From Rhynchosporium graminicola (Eukaryota; Ascomycota; Leotiomycetes; Helotiales; Ploettnerulaceae), in the NCBI GenBank assembly GCA_900074885.1, contig FJUW01000037.1, forward strand, positions 186,001-250,000: a stretch of 64,000 nt of DNA, written 5' to 3'. The position numbers and the translations under genes are program-made. The notes under the pieces are model-generated. The model made no database searches, was not told the origin of the DNA, and worked only from the letters and a program-made list of their open reading frames with translations. Positions 1-11,054 of the stretch are shown in pieces (within the stretch, counting starts at the first letter, position 1; every line of letters begins with the position of its first letter).

Positions 1-1423
1 ACCTGCTTGCGAAGTTGCTGTTCCGCTGAGACCAAACGAGCCAGTTCCACCAGCCATCACTCCTGCGTCTACACCGACCTTCGCTTCAACAGGTTTCGAT
101 ACATCTACTGAGCCTGGAATGGACGTCGACCCTTTCTTTATCTCCATGATGTTTGAAGTAGTTGAATTGAAATTTGTCTGAGCGATCGATATCTCATTGT
201 TGGCTAGGTCGTATACCAGGTAGGCGGACCGTATGAATGTGTCGCCCATGACGGCAGCGCTGGATCCTGCGGGAGCGATCCCGAAAAGACATGCTGGATT
301 CCCGTCAGAGAAGGTAAGTTGACGGCCATTGGCTGAGGTGACAATAATGACCAGCTCGTTCATGGGGACGGAGATCGTGGGTCCAGAAAAGGTAAAGTTG
401 AGACTGGTGTTGCTGTCGGCCAGGGAGCAAGGGACGTAAGCTGCGCCTTGAGATGCATCATACTGAGCATTTACTTGCTGATAAATGGCTTCGGTCATGG
501 AATTCGGCAGATAAGTCAGGGAGCTACCAGAGTCCAGTAGGACAGCTTGTGCTTGATTCTTTGCAATGACGGTCTTCCCAAAGCTCACAGCTGTGAGGGT
601 GATGAGGAATTCGGCATAGAGCCCACCTTCCGTCTGGATTGGAAGGGTTTCTAATTTACCCATGTATTTTCCAGTATCAACTCCACCGAACAAAATGCTT
701 CCTGTGCTGGCATCAAGATCGTTTAACCATAGGCTGTATGCGTTCGATTGAATGTGTCCTTCCTCCACCATTCGGGAGGGCAAGTTCCTGTATGGCGATT
801 TTCCTGCTCGTCCAACCTGTACTTCATTAATTTCGTATCCAACTCCCAAAATTCCTTCGCTTGACGAGCTTGTGTAGCCAACTCCAAACTGTAACTTCGT
901 CACTGCTGTCGATCCAATTGTAAATGTGTCTGCCACATAATCCCCTGCCGCTCCCGACCCATCCACGTAGGAGATATTAAAGTTGCCATTAACATAAGAA
1001 TATGTTGACGATGAGTTGGCCGAATACGTTCCTGCAAATGCACATGGACTGCCTTTCGTAGTGCATAAATTCGATGATGCTGCATTCACCCACAGGTCGC
1101 TGCTACCAGTGTCGAGATGTAACCGAAAACTCTGTCGTGGTGTTCCTAAAGATGCATTCACAAAATACAGGGTTTCCTTGAAATCGTGAGCTCGAGCTTT
1201 CCCAATTCACCACCAAAGTACTTACCTCATTATCGATTGTTGCTTGGATAGTGCTCGCCCTCCTCCGCAACCTATCTCTCATTACAGGATTCCGTATCTT
1301 ATTTCTCTCAATCTGAAATTCTACCACTTTGGCTGGTCCATCGGTCCTCCGTTGTAATTGAAGTCCATTTGTGTAAGCTGAAAATAACGTTGCCGAGATG
1401 GCCAAACTTGAGAAACCCTTCAT
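1..1423 (-). CDS. Pepsin-like aspartic protease (yapsin/OpsB type), C-terminal end beyond window
   Basis: Secreted or cell-surface aspartic endopeptidase of family A1. There are two exons: 1226-1423 and 1-1176. The 49-nt intron 1177-1225 starts GTAAGT and ends AAG in phase 0. The first catalytic motif DTGSSDLWV has its Asp at about residue 88, and the second, LLDSGSSLTYLP, has its Asp at about 281, the usual spacing. I chose the second Met of the frame (codon at 1421-1423) because it begins a signal-peptide-like MKGFSSLAISATLFSA; an upstream in-frame Met lies at 1448-1450. A basic RDRLRRR stretch before the mature domain looks like a propeptide cleavage site. After the protease domain the frame runs on, open and Ser/Thr/Gly-rich, to base 1, as expected for a GPI-anchored or wall-bound yapsin, but the end is not visible. 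458 residues are seen. Family is certain; the OpsB subgroup is inferred from the TLYFVN.SLGTP context. Confidence 0.93.
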
Positions 1424-2542
1424 ATTAAATCCCACCGAACAAAAACGCAAGAGGCAACCTTTCCGTCTGTAGCGGGCGTTCCTGGGAAATATTTGACTCT
1501 GTAGTCAAGATGACGCGGTCGCGGGTACACTAATGGATCTAGTCCCAGTGGCAAAATCCGGAATTGGGGAAGTCGTTGAAGCTACACAGCAGCTGTATCG
1601 ATTAAGATGATAATTGAGAGGCTATATTTGATGTGGCGGTTGAAGTCTTGAAAGCGTAACGACCGACCTAGCACCGACAAACGCAAAGGCTGGACGACAC
1701 TGGAATAAACAGTGTTCGTGTATAGAAGATCCGATTGACCCGAAGATACAGCTACAGCGACTCCAGGAACCGGTAAGACCAACTTCAATGACGGAGGCGA
1801 CGTTCGGAGCGGACGATACCTGATCGGCTTTGCTGTGAGGCTGGCATGAGGGGGTGAGATGCAAGAGGAAAGTAAAAGAAACGGGAATCGGAGTCGGACA
1901 TGAAGTAATGGGATGGCATTAGACAATGGGAAAAGGCTTGGAGAATTGCAATCGCCAAGTAAGGCCCAAGATCTGGGCAGCGAAAGGTTAGAGGACGATG
2001 AAATACTCCAAGCGTTCTAACGTTTTCTTGGACGAATGCGATACAAAAGCACCGGGCTTGGGATTCTCTGGGTGAACAAAAGAGCAGGTGGGATCATGAA
2101 GTGGCGCGGCTCAAGATTCAAGACTGTTCCGTACAGCGGACGTACAGCACTGATAGCGGCGCAAATGAATGAATGAATTAATGACTGAGTTACAGCAGAC
2201 CACCTATTTTCAAGATGTTTCGATGCGACTCGACTCCGAGATTGGAAACGCGGAGCTGCTTGGGAGTTGCGGCAGCTAGCCTGCAAAAGCCACAAGCGAA
2301 AATATGAAACGCGGCTACCGCACGCTCTTGTTGGCGCAGACAGATGCTGAGACATGGAGAAGGACAATGTGGCGGAAGCTGGAAATTGAACAACATCGAT
2401 GTGCCATAGGATTTCTGCCGGCTGCGCGCCGTCCGTTGCCGTGCTATTCTATGATTTCATTTGACAGATGTTTCGCGTCCGCTGGGCGGGCGCTAGGAGG
2501 AGCGCGATTCTATCTTTTGACGAAAGTGCCCTTTCGCACCTC

Positions 2543-2574
2543 ACCTACCTACCTACCTACCTACCTACCTACCT
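2543..2574. repeat. (ACCT)8 microsatellite
   Basis: Eight uninterrupted ACCT units, followed by AGGT so that the end forms ACCTAGGT. A further short run of TACC units lies at about 2757-2789. Confidence 0.95.
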
Positions 2575-2852
2575 AGGTAAGAAGAGACTTGAAGACAGGA
2601 ACCAGAGCGAATTCAGCGTGGTAGCCTCGGGCGTCAGACGACCATTACCGTTTGTGAGTCTCCGAGCAGTGCTGGAGCTTCTTGGTACCACCGGTACTGG
2701 TACGGACTTGGTGTGCGATTCCATGCCTACGGGTACGGAGGTACGGAAGTACTAAGGTACCTACAGTACCTACCTATCTACCTACCTAGTCATGTGTGAC
2801 GTCCGAAGAGCCTGGCCCGTTTCGCCGTTTCGGCATCTCTCAGGCAGCTGGA

Positions 2853-2888
2853 CTGGAGCTGGAGCTGGAGCTGGAGCTGGAGCTGGAG
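2853..2888. repeat. (CTGGAG)6 hexanucleotide repeat
   Basis: Six perfect CTGGAG units. They translate as an LE dipeptide run in one frame, but the surrounding frame shows no gene. Confidence 0.95.
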
Positions 2889-3992
2889 ATCAATTTAGAG
2901 TCAAGCGAACGGGAACGGGATCGGGGTTATGTGGGTAAAGTGCTTGCAAGGTACGTAAAGTACAAGCAAGGGGTTACATGTAAATAAAAGGGTTCGACGC
3001 TAACCGCTTCCATACACATACGTACCTACTTAGAAGTTAGTACGTACCTCACTGCAATCAATGCACAGCCCTTCCGGTGACCAATGCATTTGGATACATG
3101 TCTTAATCACTCACGGCTCTCTGGTTCTGTCTGGTTCCAGTATCAAACATGCACCTCTTGATGTACCTTACTCACTCCCGCCGAATTTCTCTTACGCGAA
3201 CCGTGCGTTCCAGACACAAACGCCACCAGAGATGTTTCCTAGATCAGATCTCCCTCCCCCTTATCTCCGACGTGCTCCGCATTTCTACGAACATACTACC
3301 TGGATCCGCGCACACCCGACTTGGGTAATGCCAAACCCATGCCATGGATGACACACCTCTTGGGCGGATCTTTTCATTGTCACAAAACATGTGACTTGTC
3401 AGCTGGCTGTCTAGTTGAAGGGGCTCATCATTGAGCCGTCACTCACCTGATCTCGAAAATCACATGCGGCGGACTTCACCACGGAGTTCTGACGGCTTCT
3501 CGTCTTCAATTGATGACTTCTCAATTGGGTTAATCCTAGAATCGCAATGATGCCAAGCTTTGTACGGCAGTTTCGAAGCTGGCAGGTAGTCCTTGCCATG
3601 TGACTCCGTCAATCCCGTGGGGTGTTTGTAGGTCCTTTCTGTTTTGATGTCTTGCCTGCATGTCATATCATGCATTGCCTGTTTTGATGTCCATGCATGT
3701 ATCTCAACGACGCACAGACAGATTCCCTTTCCATGACTATGTACTTGCTTTGGGTTTGAATTTGCTATGCTTCCATTGAGGTCTATGTGGGCAGCTCAAT
3801 GGGATTACATCTCCTATTCTAGACGAGGCTTGCCTCTTTCTCATGCCTATTCGGCTTATCTCCCATCACCTCATGCAACTGATCCATCTTTCTCGATGAT
3901 GAGCAGAACCACATCACCATCCTTCTCATGAAGACTCCCCGGTTGCATCTCGGTAGTACGGTATGTCTTGCGCCATCAGCTGTGAGAAGAGT

Positions 3993-4803
3993 TCATTGTG
4001 GTACTAGATTGTTGTCTTTGCGTTGGTGCTTGCGTAGAACGAGTACCGCGAATATGATGAAGCAAAGCAATGCAAGTCCTCCAAGTGTAACTCCTACAAT
4101 TGCGCCGCTTTCATTGGAGCTGCCAGACTTTGCATCCGTGTTTGGAGTCGAGCCTGGTTCTCCAAGCGTGGTGTTTCCGAACCTGGGATCGATGGAGAAC
4201 TGACCAATTATGAAGCCGCGGAGGACGAGACATATACTGGACACTGGGTAGTCTTAGAGCTAATTCCAATGGAAGTAAATGGAGATTGGGAGCTGCTTGG
4301 TATGGAGCCTCTTGTTGCCGAAGGACTCGAACTCGAGACCGGGACTTGGGCTGGTAAAGTGGTGGAATTCACGATTGAGACTGGCGCAGGTAAAGTGGCG
4401 GTGCCCACGACTGGGACTGAGGCTGGCGTGGTGAGCCAGAATGTCTTCGCGGCAACTCTAGATGCTTGAGCAGTCCAGGCTATGCTAACTGGACCATCCA
4501 CACCTGCGCTATTCGCCTCCTGAGCAAGCTATGCATGGCACGCAACCGAAAAGGCTTCTTGCGCAGGAAATTCGCCATCACAAATCCGTAAGTCCCCGTC
4601 GAGTCGACCTGATATTGACTTCCTGGAAACGGAGCTTGATCGGTTCTAGAAGCAAATACTTCATTGATAACTAACGTGATATCCTCCTCCCTGAAAGAGA
4701 AACTTGCTCTCCACACCAGCTTCATGCAACCCGCAGCGGGGTTGTCGGTCGGGCTTTGCTGCTTGAGTTCTGGATTTTGTATTGGGATTGTGGGAGATGC
4801 TGG
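3993..4803 (-). CDS. Ser/Thr-rich single-pass membrane protein, gene model incomplete
   Basis: Minus-strand coding stretch with a Cys-containing extracellular domain, a Ser/Thr/Pro-rich stalk (about 4250-4430), one transmembrane segment (AIVGVTLGGLALLCFIIFAV) and a short basic tail RKHQRK before a TGA at 3993-3995. Two frame changes need introns. One candidate is 4520-4581 (62 nt, weak donor GTGATG, acceptor CAG, phase 0), which joins a TGTYGF segment to ANSAGVDGPVSIAW. The other is 4200-4237 (38 nt, GTATAT to CAG, phase 0), which is unusually short. The 5' exon with signal peptide was not found above 4803. The architecture resembles fungal surface proteins of unknown function. It could instead be a decayed gene. 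Confidence 0.5.
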
Positions 4804-5346
4804 AGTGAGGGCTACTGGACATCAACCTAGGACGTTTGTGAAGATGATAATGCTGGTTTTGCTGGGATCTTGGTTGAGTACTTCTGGCTGGGTGGGTACT
4901 GGTGCTTGATGTTTAGGCGCTGACTCATTGGGGGTTCAGCGATTTATGGACTCATCGTTGGATTGTTACTTTTGACGAGTGCTGAGAATGGAGTGACGAA
5001 TTGTATTCCTGGGTATTAGGCAGCGCGGAGGAGAACAGTGGTAGTAATGGAAGAGTATATCCTTTAGTGAATCGCAAACACAATTGGTTTAATGTCTTGT
5101 GGCTGCTTGCTTGCCGTCATAAAACGATGAACTTGAAAGGAAGTTCCAAGAGTGCAAAAGATGATATATCTGCAGACTCGGAACATGAGCTGGTGATGCT
5201 GTTCAAGACGCTAAACTTCCCAAAGCTCAGAACAGCCCACGAGAGATTTGCAATGAAGAGTAGTATTACAGAAAGTACTATGACATCCTGAACTACTCAA
5301 GGAAAACGGAGCCCATAGACACCAGGGAACCATGGCCGAGATCGAC
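4804..5346. other. Interval between two minus-strand genes
   Basis: It should contain the 5' exon and promoter of the single-pass membrane protein gene, but no signal-peptide-coding exon could be assigned. Nothing else is recognised. Confidence 0.4.
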
Positions 5347-6000
5347 TTAGAAAGTTTGAAACCATCGAGACAGTGGAGCACCTCGTCTCATTACCAAGAA
5401 AGCCCATGCGGCACCAAAGGCCATGCCTCCCATATGATCTGCATGTCCGAAGTCTGGAAGCCATCTCCCCTGCATTCCACCGACAGTTGCAATCAAGCTA
5501 ACAGCGATTGCCAGAGAGATTGGCATGGGCACAAAAAATAAGGATACCGACGTTCTTGGAGCAACGCACGCCATTGCAGTAAAGAGGCCGAAGACACCGC
5601 CAGACGATCCCACTCCGTGATTCACCACATTTGGTGAAGGATTTGCTTGCCAAAACTTGACTTGAGCCACTCCTCCTGCGACGACGGATCCAAAGTAGAG
5701 TATTAAGAAGGATGGCACGCCGAATCCGACGGCAATGAAAGGCCCAAAAGAATAAAGGCCCATCATACAGCATCCAAGATGCAGAATATCGTTATGCATG
5801 AACGACGAGGTAATCAGGGTGTAGTAGTGACCTGGTTGTAGACTTTCAACTGTCATAACGCAGTGGTGAGTGAAATCGAGGAGCTTCTGGAACGCCTCCC
5901 TGGTACCTATCTGCCGTGCTTGCGCCGATAGATGGGCGGCCCATCCAAAGACTCCTACACAAGCTATCCCTATTGCGCCTACGACCACTTTGCTCGGCAT
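5347..6000 (-). CDS. Rhomboid family intramembrane serine protease
   Basis: Single-exon 217-residue polytopic membrane protein. The nucleophile motif is GVGSSGGVFGLF (about residues 130-141), and the catalytic His is in the TM6-like GHADHMGGMAFGAAWAF near residue 190. The HxxxxH element of the L1/TM2 region reads SSFMHNDILHLGCCMMGLYSFG (about residues 90-111). In most active rhomboids the residue four after the second His is Asn, which helps build the oxyanion hole; here it is Cys. There is no long N-terminal extension like that of mitochondrial Pcp1/PARL, so a secretory-pathway or other membrane location is as likely. The start Met at 5998-6000 precedes a hydrophobic segment. It lies head-to-tail with the upstream minus-strand gene. 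Fold assignment is confident; substrate and activity are unknown. Confidence 0.9.
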   Translation of the reverse strand: MPSKVVVGAIGIACVGVFGWAAHLSAQARQIGTREAFQKLLDFTHHCVMTVESLQPGHYYTLITSSFMHNDILHLGCCMMGLYSFGPFIAVGFGVPSFLILYFGSVVAGGVAQVKFWQANPSPNVVNHGVGSSGGVFGLFTAMACVAPRTSVSLFFVPMPISLAIAVSLIATVGGMQGRWLPDFGHADHMGGMAFGAAWAFLVMRRGAPLSRWFQTF

Positions 6001-7151
6001 CGTTGAAACTGGCCGCCATCGAGCCGGCTCGAATGCTTCCTCCTGAAATTTTGTCTCGTGTTTCGGTCCGCTATGTCTAGGCCGCAGTGCTATCGTTAGA
6101 TGCGATCTGGGTTTGGGTATATAAAGACTTGGACGACATTTTTCACCGGTGCTGAATGGTCTGTATGGTAGCTGGCTGGAGCAATTGACGCGTGTGGTCT
6201 TGAGCTAGGTCGCGTCAGTCCATGTAGCATGATGGAGGGGAGGAGAAGCTTACAATAAACCTGTCAATTGAAAGTGGCCGGCATGGTTGACACAGTCGCA
6301 GAAAACTGAAGCTGAAGCTTGGTTTGAGAATATTCATGATATTGTTGGACATAACGATCTTGCGGTTGTTGGATCAAGAAAGAGAAGAAAGGGCCGTTGG
6401 TGGTTCGTGGTTCGTGGTTGGAAGCTCCCCCCTTGCACAAGCTTGAGACAACCAAAAAAGACTTACAGTACGCCACAATCGAGGAAAACTCCCAAAGATC
6501 GATTGCACAACCTGGCAAGAAGCTGTGATGATGCCGCAGCTGCAGATCGTGTTGTTAACAGATTTGGAGATTTATTGGTACCTACAACTCCCATTAATTA
6601 CAACTCGTTGGACCCTTCACGGGCTTTCATCAGCTAGCTGACTTTTATCCTGACTCCTGACTAATCCCTCCTCCAGTAATCTACAGCGCAGTTCATAGTC
6701 ATGTCATTTATGCTATCCTTCAAAATTGTATGCCTCTAGTACTCCTACTTGAGCTGCTCGAACTGCGTTTCATGCTTTACGAAGTCTTTCCTGCCGTACC
6801 TCTGCTAGACAACTATTCTCCTATCTTCATCACATCAATCTCGAACGTTGATAGCTCAACAAGAAGCATCCAACTTGGTCAATATGATTTCTTCGGAAAT
6901 ATCGGCAGTTGCTTGTGTATATTCAGCCACAGTCTTTTGAGGCCGTACCAGCACCACTGGAGAAACTATCCTAGATGCTTTCTCAAAGCGATTTGAACAT
7001 TATTTCCTTCGTCCCCGACAGAACTTTCAGCTAAACAGGCACAGCCGCAAGTACATGTGTGCTTATTCATCGAGACAGTGGTGGTTGTTGATTCTCAAGC
7101 GTCAGTCTTGATAATTCTCAATCATAGCATCTGGTCAAGGTCTGGTGCACA
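6001..7151. other. Intergenic region without a recognised gene
   Basis: It contains the promoter of the rhomboid gene at the left. Open frames at about 6287-6637 and 6730-6996 have no domain, no conserved motif and no clear splice pattern, so I do not call them genes. A TATATAAAG word on the plus strand lies at about 6119. Confidence 0.5.
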
Positions 7152-7153
7152 TA

Positions 7154-8512
7154 CAGTGGGTGGCCATAAGTCTAAGCGAAAAACGCCAAAACCGCGTTTT
7201 TTCGCGTTCCGAACCTACTAACTACACAAAATAAAGGCTCCTGGAGCACCACGTAAACCTCTCGGAGAGGTCTCTCCTAATATAAGAAGTCGAGTTATTA
7301 GTGCTCGAGAGCATGATATACCCTTTCTAGTTATATCTCGAATGGAGAGCTTAAAAGATACTATAGTACGAAGTATCGTCAAAAACGCGGAACACTAGGT
7401 TTCCTATATTATACCTCCTCAGCCTAGCAGACCTACAAAACTTACCCTACTCGATCAACGTAATATAAGAAGGGCAATTATAGTAAATCCGAAGATTACT
7501 ACCGCTCAGCTTTTCGTTACTTATACTCCTCAGACTTCGAAAAAGATAATATACTAGTACCTAAAGAAATCAGGTATTTAGAAATAGAGATATAAAGTAA
7601 GGCTTTTTCTAACTGAAGATCATGCTCGGCAGAGGCGTATTTAGGCTGAAAAGTACAATAGGAAGTCACTTAAGTTCTAGAAACGTCTTTAGTAATCAGA
7701 TAAGTACTCGATCGAGCGTAGAAAGGGAGGTACTATCGAATGGGTATACCGTGAGCGGGGTAAATTACCCCTCCTCTTCTTACCCTCCTAGAATAATCAT
7801 TTACTAACTTCCTAATAAAGCTAGGCACTCGAACTTTAAGTAATACAAACGAAGCTTCCTAAAGGGAGAATATAGATATTTTGGGCTTATTTTAGCTTCG
7901 GGTGTCGAGCTGATCTCGTAGTTATAGAAAGAGACTAGAACGCGAAGAGAGGAGAAGTAACTGCGAGAGTATATATCGAAGTACTTAAGGAATACCTTCT
8001 AACTATTCTCGATACCGACTCTATCTTTATATAAGATAATACCCTGATTCATAAGGCATATCTCGTTCGGGACTAGTTTATAGATAATAGGATAGATATA
8101 ATAGATTAGCCCCCTTACTCTCCTGATCTAAACCCGATCGAGAACCTATAGAAAATGCTTAAGGCAGAAATCGATAGAGCACACCCCGAGCTTAAGGTAA
8201 TAGGGAACTCGAACGCTACTATAGATTTCCTGATTAAGTATACGAAAGAGGCGTAAGAGGCTCTTGAAGATCAGCTCTTAAATAAGCTAGCTAAGGGGAT
8301 ATAGAAGAGAGTCGATGCGGTTAAGGCCTCAAATGGGTAGTATACGAAGTACTAAGTAGATAGAAAGATACGCTAAGCTCTGACGATTAATTTGATTCAA
8401 TTCGCACTTGATTCAGAGCTTAGATGCGGAAGATATATATGAATATAAGAAGTAGAAATATTTGAGGGTTTTGCTAACTAATTTGAATTCTTAGACTTAT
8501 AGCCACTCACTG
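7154..8512 (+). mobile_element. Tc1/mariner-type DNA transposon, RIP-degenerated
   Basis: 1359-bp element flanked by TA at 7152-7153 and 8513-8514. The terminal inverted repeats start CAGTG(G/A)GTGGC(C/T)ATAAGTC and match over about 23 bp with two transition differences. The interior carries one transposase frame, read rightward. It lies alone between genes, 200 bp upstream of the 7-TM gene. TIR, TA duplication and transposase motif together make the family assignment firm. Confidence 0.93.
7231..8370 (+). pseudogene. Tc1/mariner transposase remnant
   Basis: Reading the plus strand gives a near-continuous transposase: an N-terminal helix-turn-helix region, a DN..IHKA block with the second catalytic Asp at about 8037, and the PYSPDLNPIENL block with the catalytic Glu at about 8140. 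The frame is interrupted by many TAG/TAA codons. Most sit where Trp or Gln is expected, for example directly after PIENL, where the family has Trp. The likely start codon at 7231-7233 now reads ATA. All these changes fit G-to-A or C-to-T transitions, so the copy was silenced by RIP, not by indels. Confidence 0.9.
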
Positions 8513-8706
8513 TAAGCGCCCAAGAACGTGCATCTCAGTATCATCCGCAGCCTATCTGCATGGCCTGCATTTTCTTGTTTCACCCCCTTCTCCCTTCCGC
8601 CCTCGTATTCTATTTTCTAGAACTGCTTGAAATGTACTTGTATAACTGTGGTCGTACCACTGTCACACACGATGGGCCTTCGTGTATTGCCTTATGAAAC
8701 CACAAG

Positions 8707-10598
8707 ATGAATATCAGCACTTTTCAAATGGAATCGCTAGGATTGGTCGAAGTTCTTCAAGACGCCCTACGCCACAAAGACGAAGCAGTGACAAATCTTG
8801 GTTTCCTTTTTCCTAATGCAAGTATCGCGAGCCTCTCCGGGAATCCGGATTTTACGGCATCGCTGCATTGCTCTTTGGAAACGGCTGCATCTGATCCTCG
8901 CAACATCTCGTGTGTTGAAGGCTGCAGTAAGCCAGAGATTATATTTTCCAATTGGTCAAACTTTTACACTTGTTCCTGGTATCCTTCTCTTTCTGCATAT
9001 CTCGATAGACTAGACACGAATGCCTCAACCATCGATGCATTTTCTAGCATGGGAATACTACCCAATCAGTCAAGTTTGTCTCAATCTGTGTCTTCTGATA
9101 TTGCTAGCTGCCTGTCGGAGTAGTGCGAGTCATCCGATGGTTGCCAGAAGTCGGACTTGATTTCCCAGTCATGTTCGATAGAGAACCTTATCACGACGAC
9201 AGGCACTGTCACGACTCTCAATCGGACGAATGCAGTTATCTGTCTCCGTGATAATGTATGCAGCAGTACCGGCGTGGTCAATCCTGATATTGGTGGACTA
9301 GGAGTAAGAATTTGATGCGTTTCTCCCGACATGGCTGATGTCAACAGGTCATAATGTCTCTCCTGGTCCAATATACACTTTCGCTCTCCGCCATTATCTG
9401 TCATTTTCTGTTCTATATCAGATACCAGCTATTCCGAAAGTGGTGACTACGCAAGGCAAAAGGAGCTCAACGAAGCGAGTCATTGTCATCTGCCAAAAGC
9501 ATACTTGCGCGTCACCTGGAAGCTCTCACCAGTGCCCTCGTCGAGTTTCAAAAAGCACAATGCTTCTTCTCAGCGACACTTCAGATAGCAGCTATTATCA
9601 TTCTGCCTCAATATGAGTACGAGGAGAACAGCAAAGATCAGATTCTCCTCAGGTTAATATCTGCCAACGCTTTCGCACCAATCGTCTTGACACTATCTCA
9701 CATCGATCTCCTTGGTGGTCGAAACTCCAAATATCTCCTTGTCTTAGCACTTGTAACCTTTTCTCTTGGTTCGACGACATACTGGCTGTCATCTCCTATC
9801 TGGGCGAGGGGCCGTAACTTTTACCGATATAAAGCACCGATGCTTCCTCTCATGTCGTGCAGCAATATAGCGCCGTTTGCTCCCTGTTATCTCCGGAACC
9901 AGTCCTTCCTCTTCAAATTATGGACTGGAGATTCTGGAATTTTCTACACGCAACCACGGAAAATTGGCCTTGCTGTTTGGATTGTCACTTTGCTGCTTCT
10001 CATCCATAAGATTGTGTTCATAATTGGCACATTGGGCATCAAGCCTTTACCTCCTCTCCAGCGTCGCTTCGACCAAGTTACTATATCATTCGCCAATACT
10101 AGAGACAGGCTTCCATCGTTCTCATATGTCCGGAAAATCCTGGGATACTTCAATGCACTATCGCTTGCATTAACTACTAAACGACAGAACCAGAAAGTAT
10201 CAGTCTTCATGGGCAAGCGTCGGACTTGGGTATATGCTCAGATTATAGTCGGAGTAATGGCAGTCGTCATGCAATTAGTCTCGGTCATTCAGGTCGTGCT
10301 GTTTTCTTCTAACATTATCTCCACGAAGATGAGCTTTGGTCAAATTGTGGCGGTAGGAATATGGGTTCCTGTCCTGCTCGAATATGGTTATTTGGAAATC
10401 AGTGAGTTGGCTCATTCGACGATTATGCCCATGCCTGACATGTGTATTAGTTGGGGCTGCGAAATGTACGAGTATCGCTTGCAGTTCCCTTTGGTAGTAA
10501 CCAGGGAAACATTCGGAGCAACCAGTGAGACACATGAGTTGGGTTCAGGAAGAGAGGGATCAAAATACTTTGATGAGGATGAAAAATTGGAATGGTAG
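8707..10598 (+). pseudogene. Seven-TM membrane protein with Cys-rich ectodomain, two in-frame stops
   Basis: Two exons: 8707-9303 and 9348-10598. The 44-nt intron 9304-9347 (GTAAGA...CAACAG) is in phase 0. The N-terminal about 190 residues form a predicted extracellular domain rich in Cys and N-glycosylation sites, ending in NPDIGGLG. About seven hydrophobic segments follow: VIMSLLVQYTLSLSAIICHF, the one after FQKAQCFF, LISANAFAPIVLTLSHI, YLLVLALVTFSLG, VWIVTLLLLIHKIVFIIG, IIVGVMAVVMQLVSVIQVV and IVAVGIWVPVLLEY. An in-frame TAG lies at 9121-9123 and a TGA at 9444-9446. Each is one C-to-T step from a sense codon (CAG, CGA), and no intron removes them. The remaining frame of about 613 codons is otherwise intact. 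The family occurs in many Pezizomycotina with unknown function. Either it is recently dead, or the stops are assembly or read-through cases. Confidence 0.72.
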
Positions 10599-11054
10599 GA
10601 CCCGACGTTGATGTAGAAATGCTCCAGCTATATTCGCTATGAACGTTGAGCTTGAATTTGACCTAGATCGGCTTGGCATCTGAGCGACCAATATCTGGAG
10701 CTGGTCCCGGTCCCGGCCGTCGCCTTCAAAGAATATTCGCTTGAACTTCCTGCATCCAAGCAGAGCAAGCTGTTGACCCTATGGACTATTGGCGTATTCC
10801 AATTCAAATCGACGATTAATGGCAGTAGCACATCTACTTGCTTCCAAATATGCAACGGCGTCTCGCGTTGGGAGTTTACAGGCGGTATCTCCGGCACATA
10901 GCCTATGACGTAGAACTGGTAGGCCGAAGCCAGTAGCTAGCAAGGTAGCATGTATATCTACCCGTTTTACTCACATTCCTGATACAAATTCTCCCTCGTC
11001 CACATATTATCCCTCAAGCCCCATTTCACCAGATACTTTGTAACATCAGCCACT
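10599..11054. other. Intergenic interval, promoter of the SDR gene
   Basis: No gene seen. It lies between the tail of the 7-TM gene and the start of the dehydrogenase, and probably holds both the terminator of the former and the promoter of the latter. Confidence 0.5.

Larger units (their letters stand above)
1424..3992. other. Gene-free interval with microsatellites and GTAC-rich tracts
   Basis: No coding frame here has convincing composition or motifs. It is probably the upstream region of the protease gene plus the 3' flank of the next gene. It holds an (ACCT)n tract, a CTGGAG hexamer array and a 2690-3050 stretch dense in GGTACC/GTACGTAC words. Short open frames in it are low-complexity translations of these repeats. 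Confidence 0.6.

Noticed and set aside
1582..2396. Several overlapping minus-strand ORFs upstream of the protease
   Set aside because: Overlap each other in different frames, no domain, and lie in a promoter-like region.
2796..2987. ORF with an LE repeat
   Set aside because: Translation of the CTGGAG microsatellite.
4664..4909. Plus-strand ORF opposite the single-pass membrane protein gene
   Set aside because: The minus strand has protein-like composition and a TM/tail architecture; the plus reading has none.
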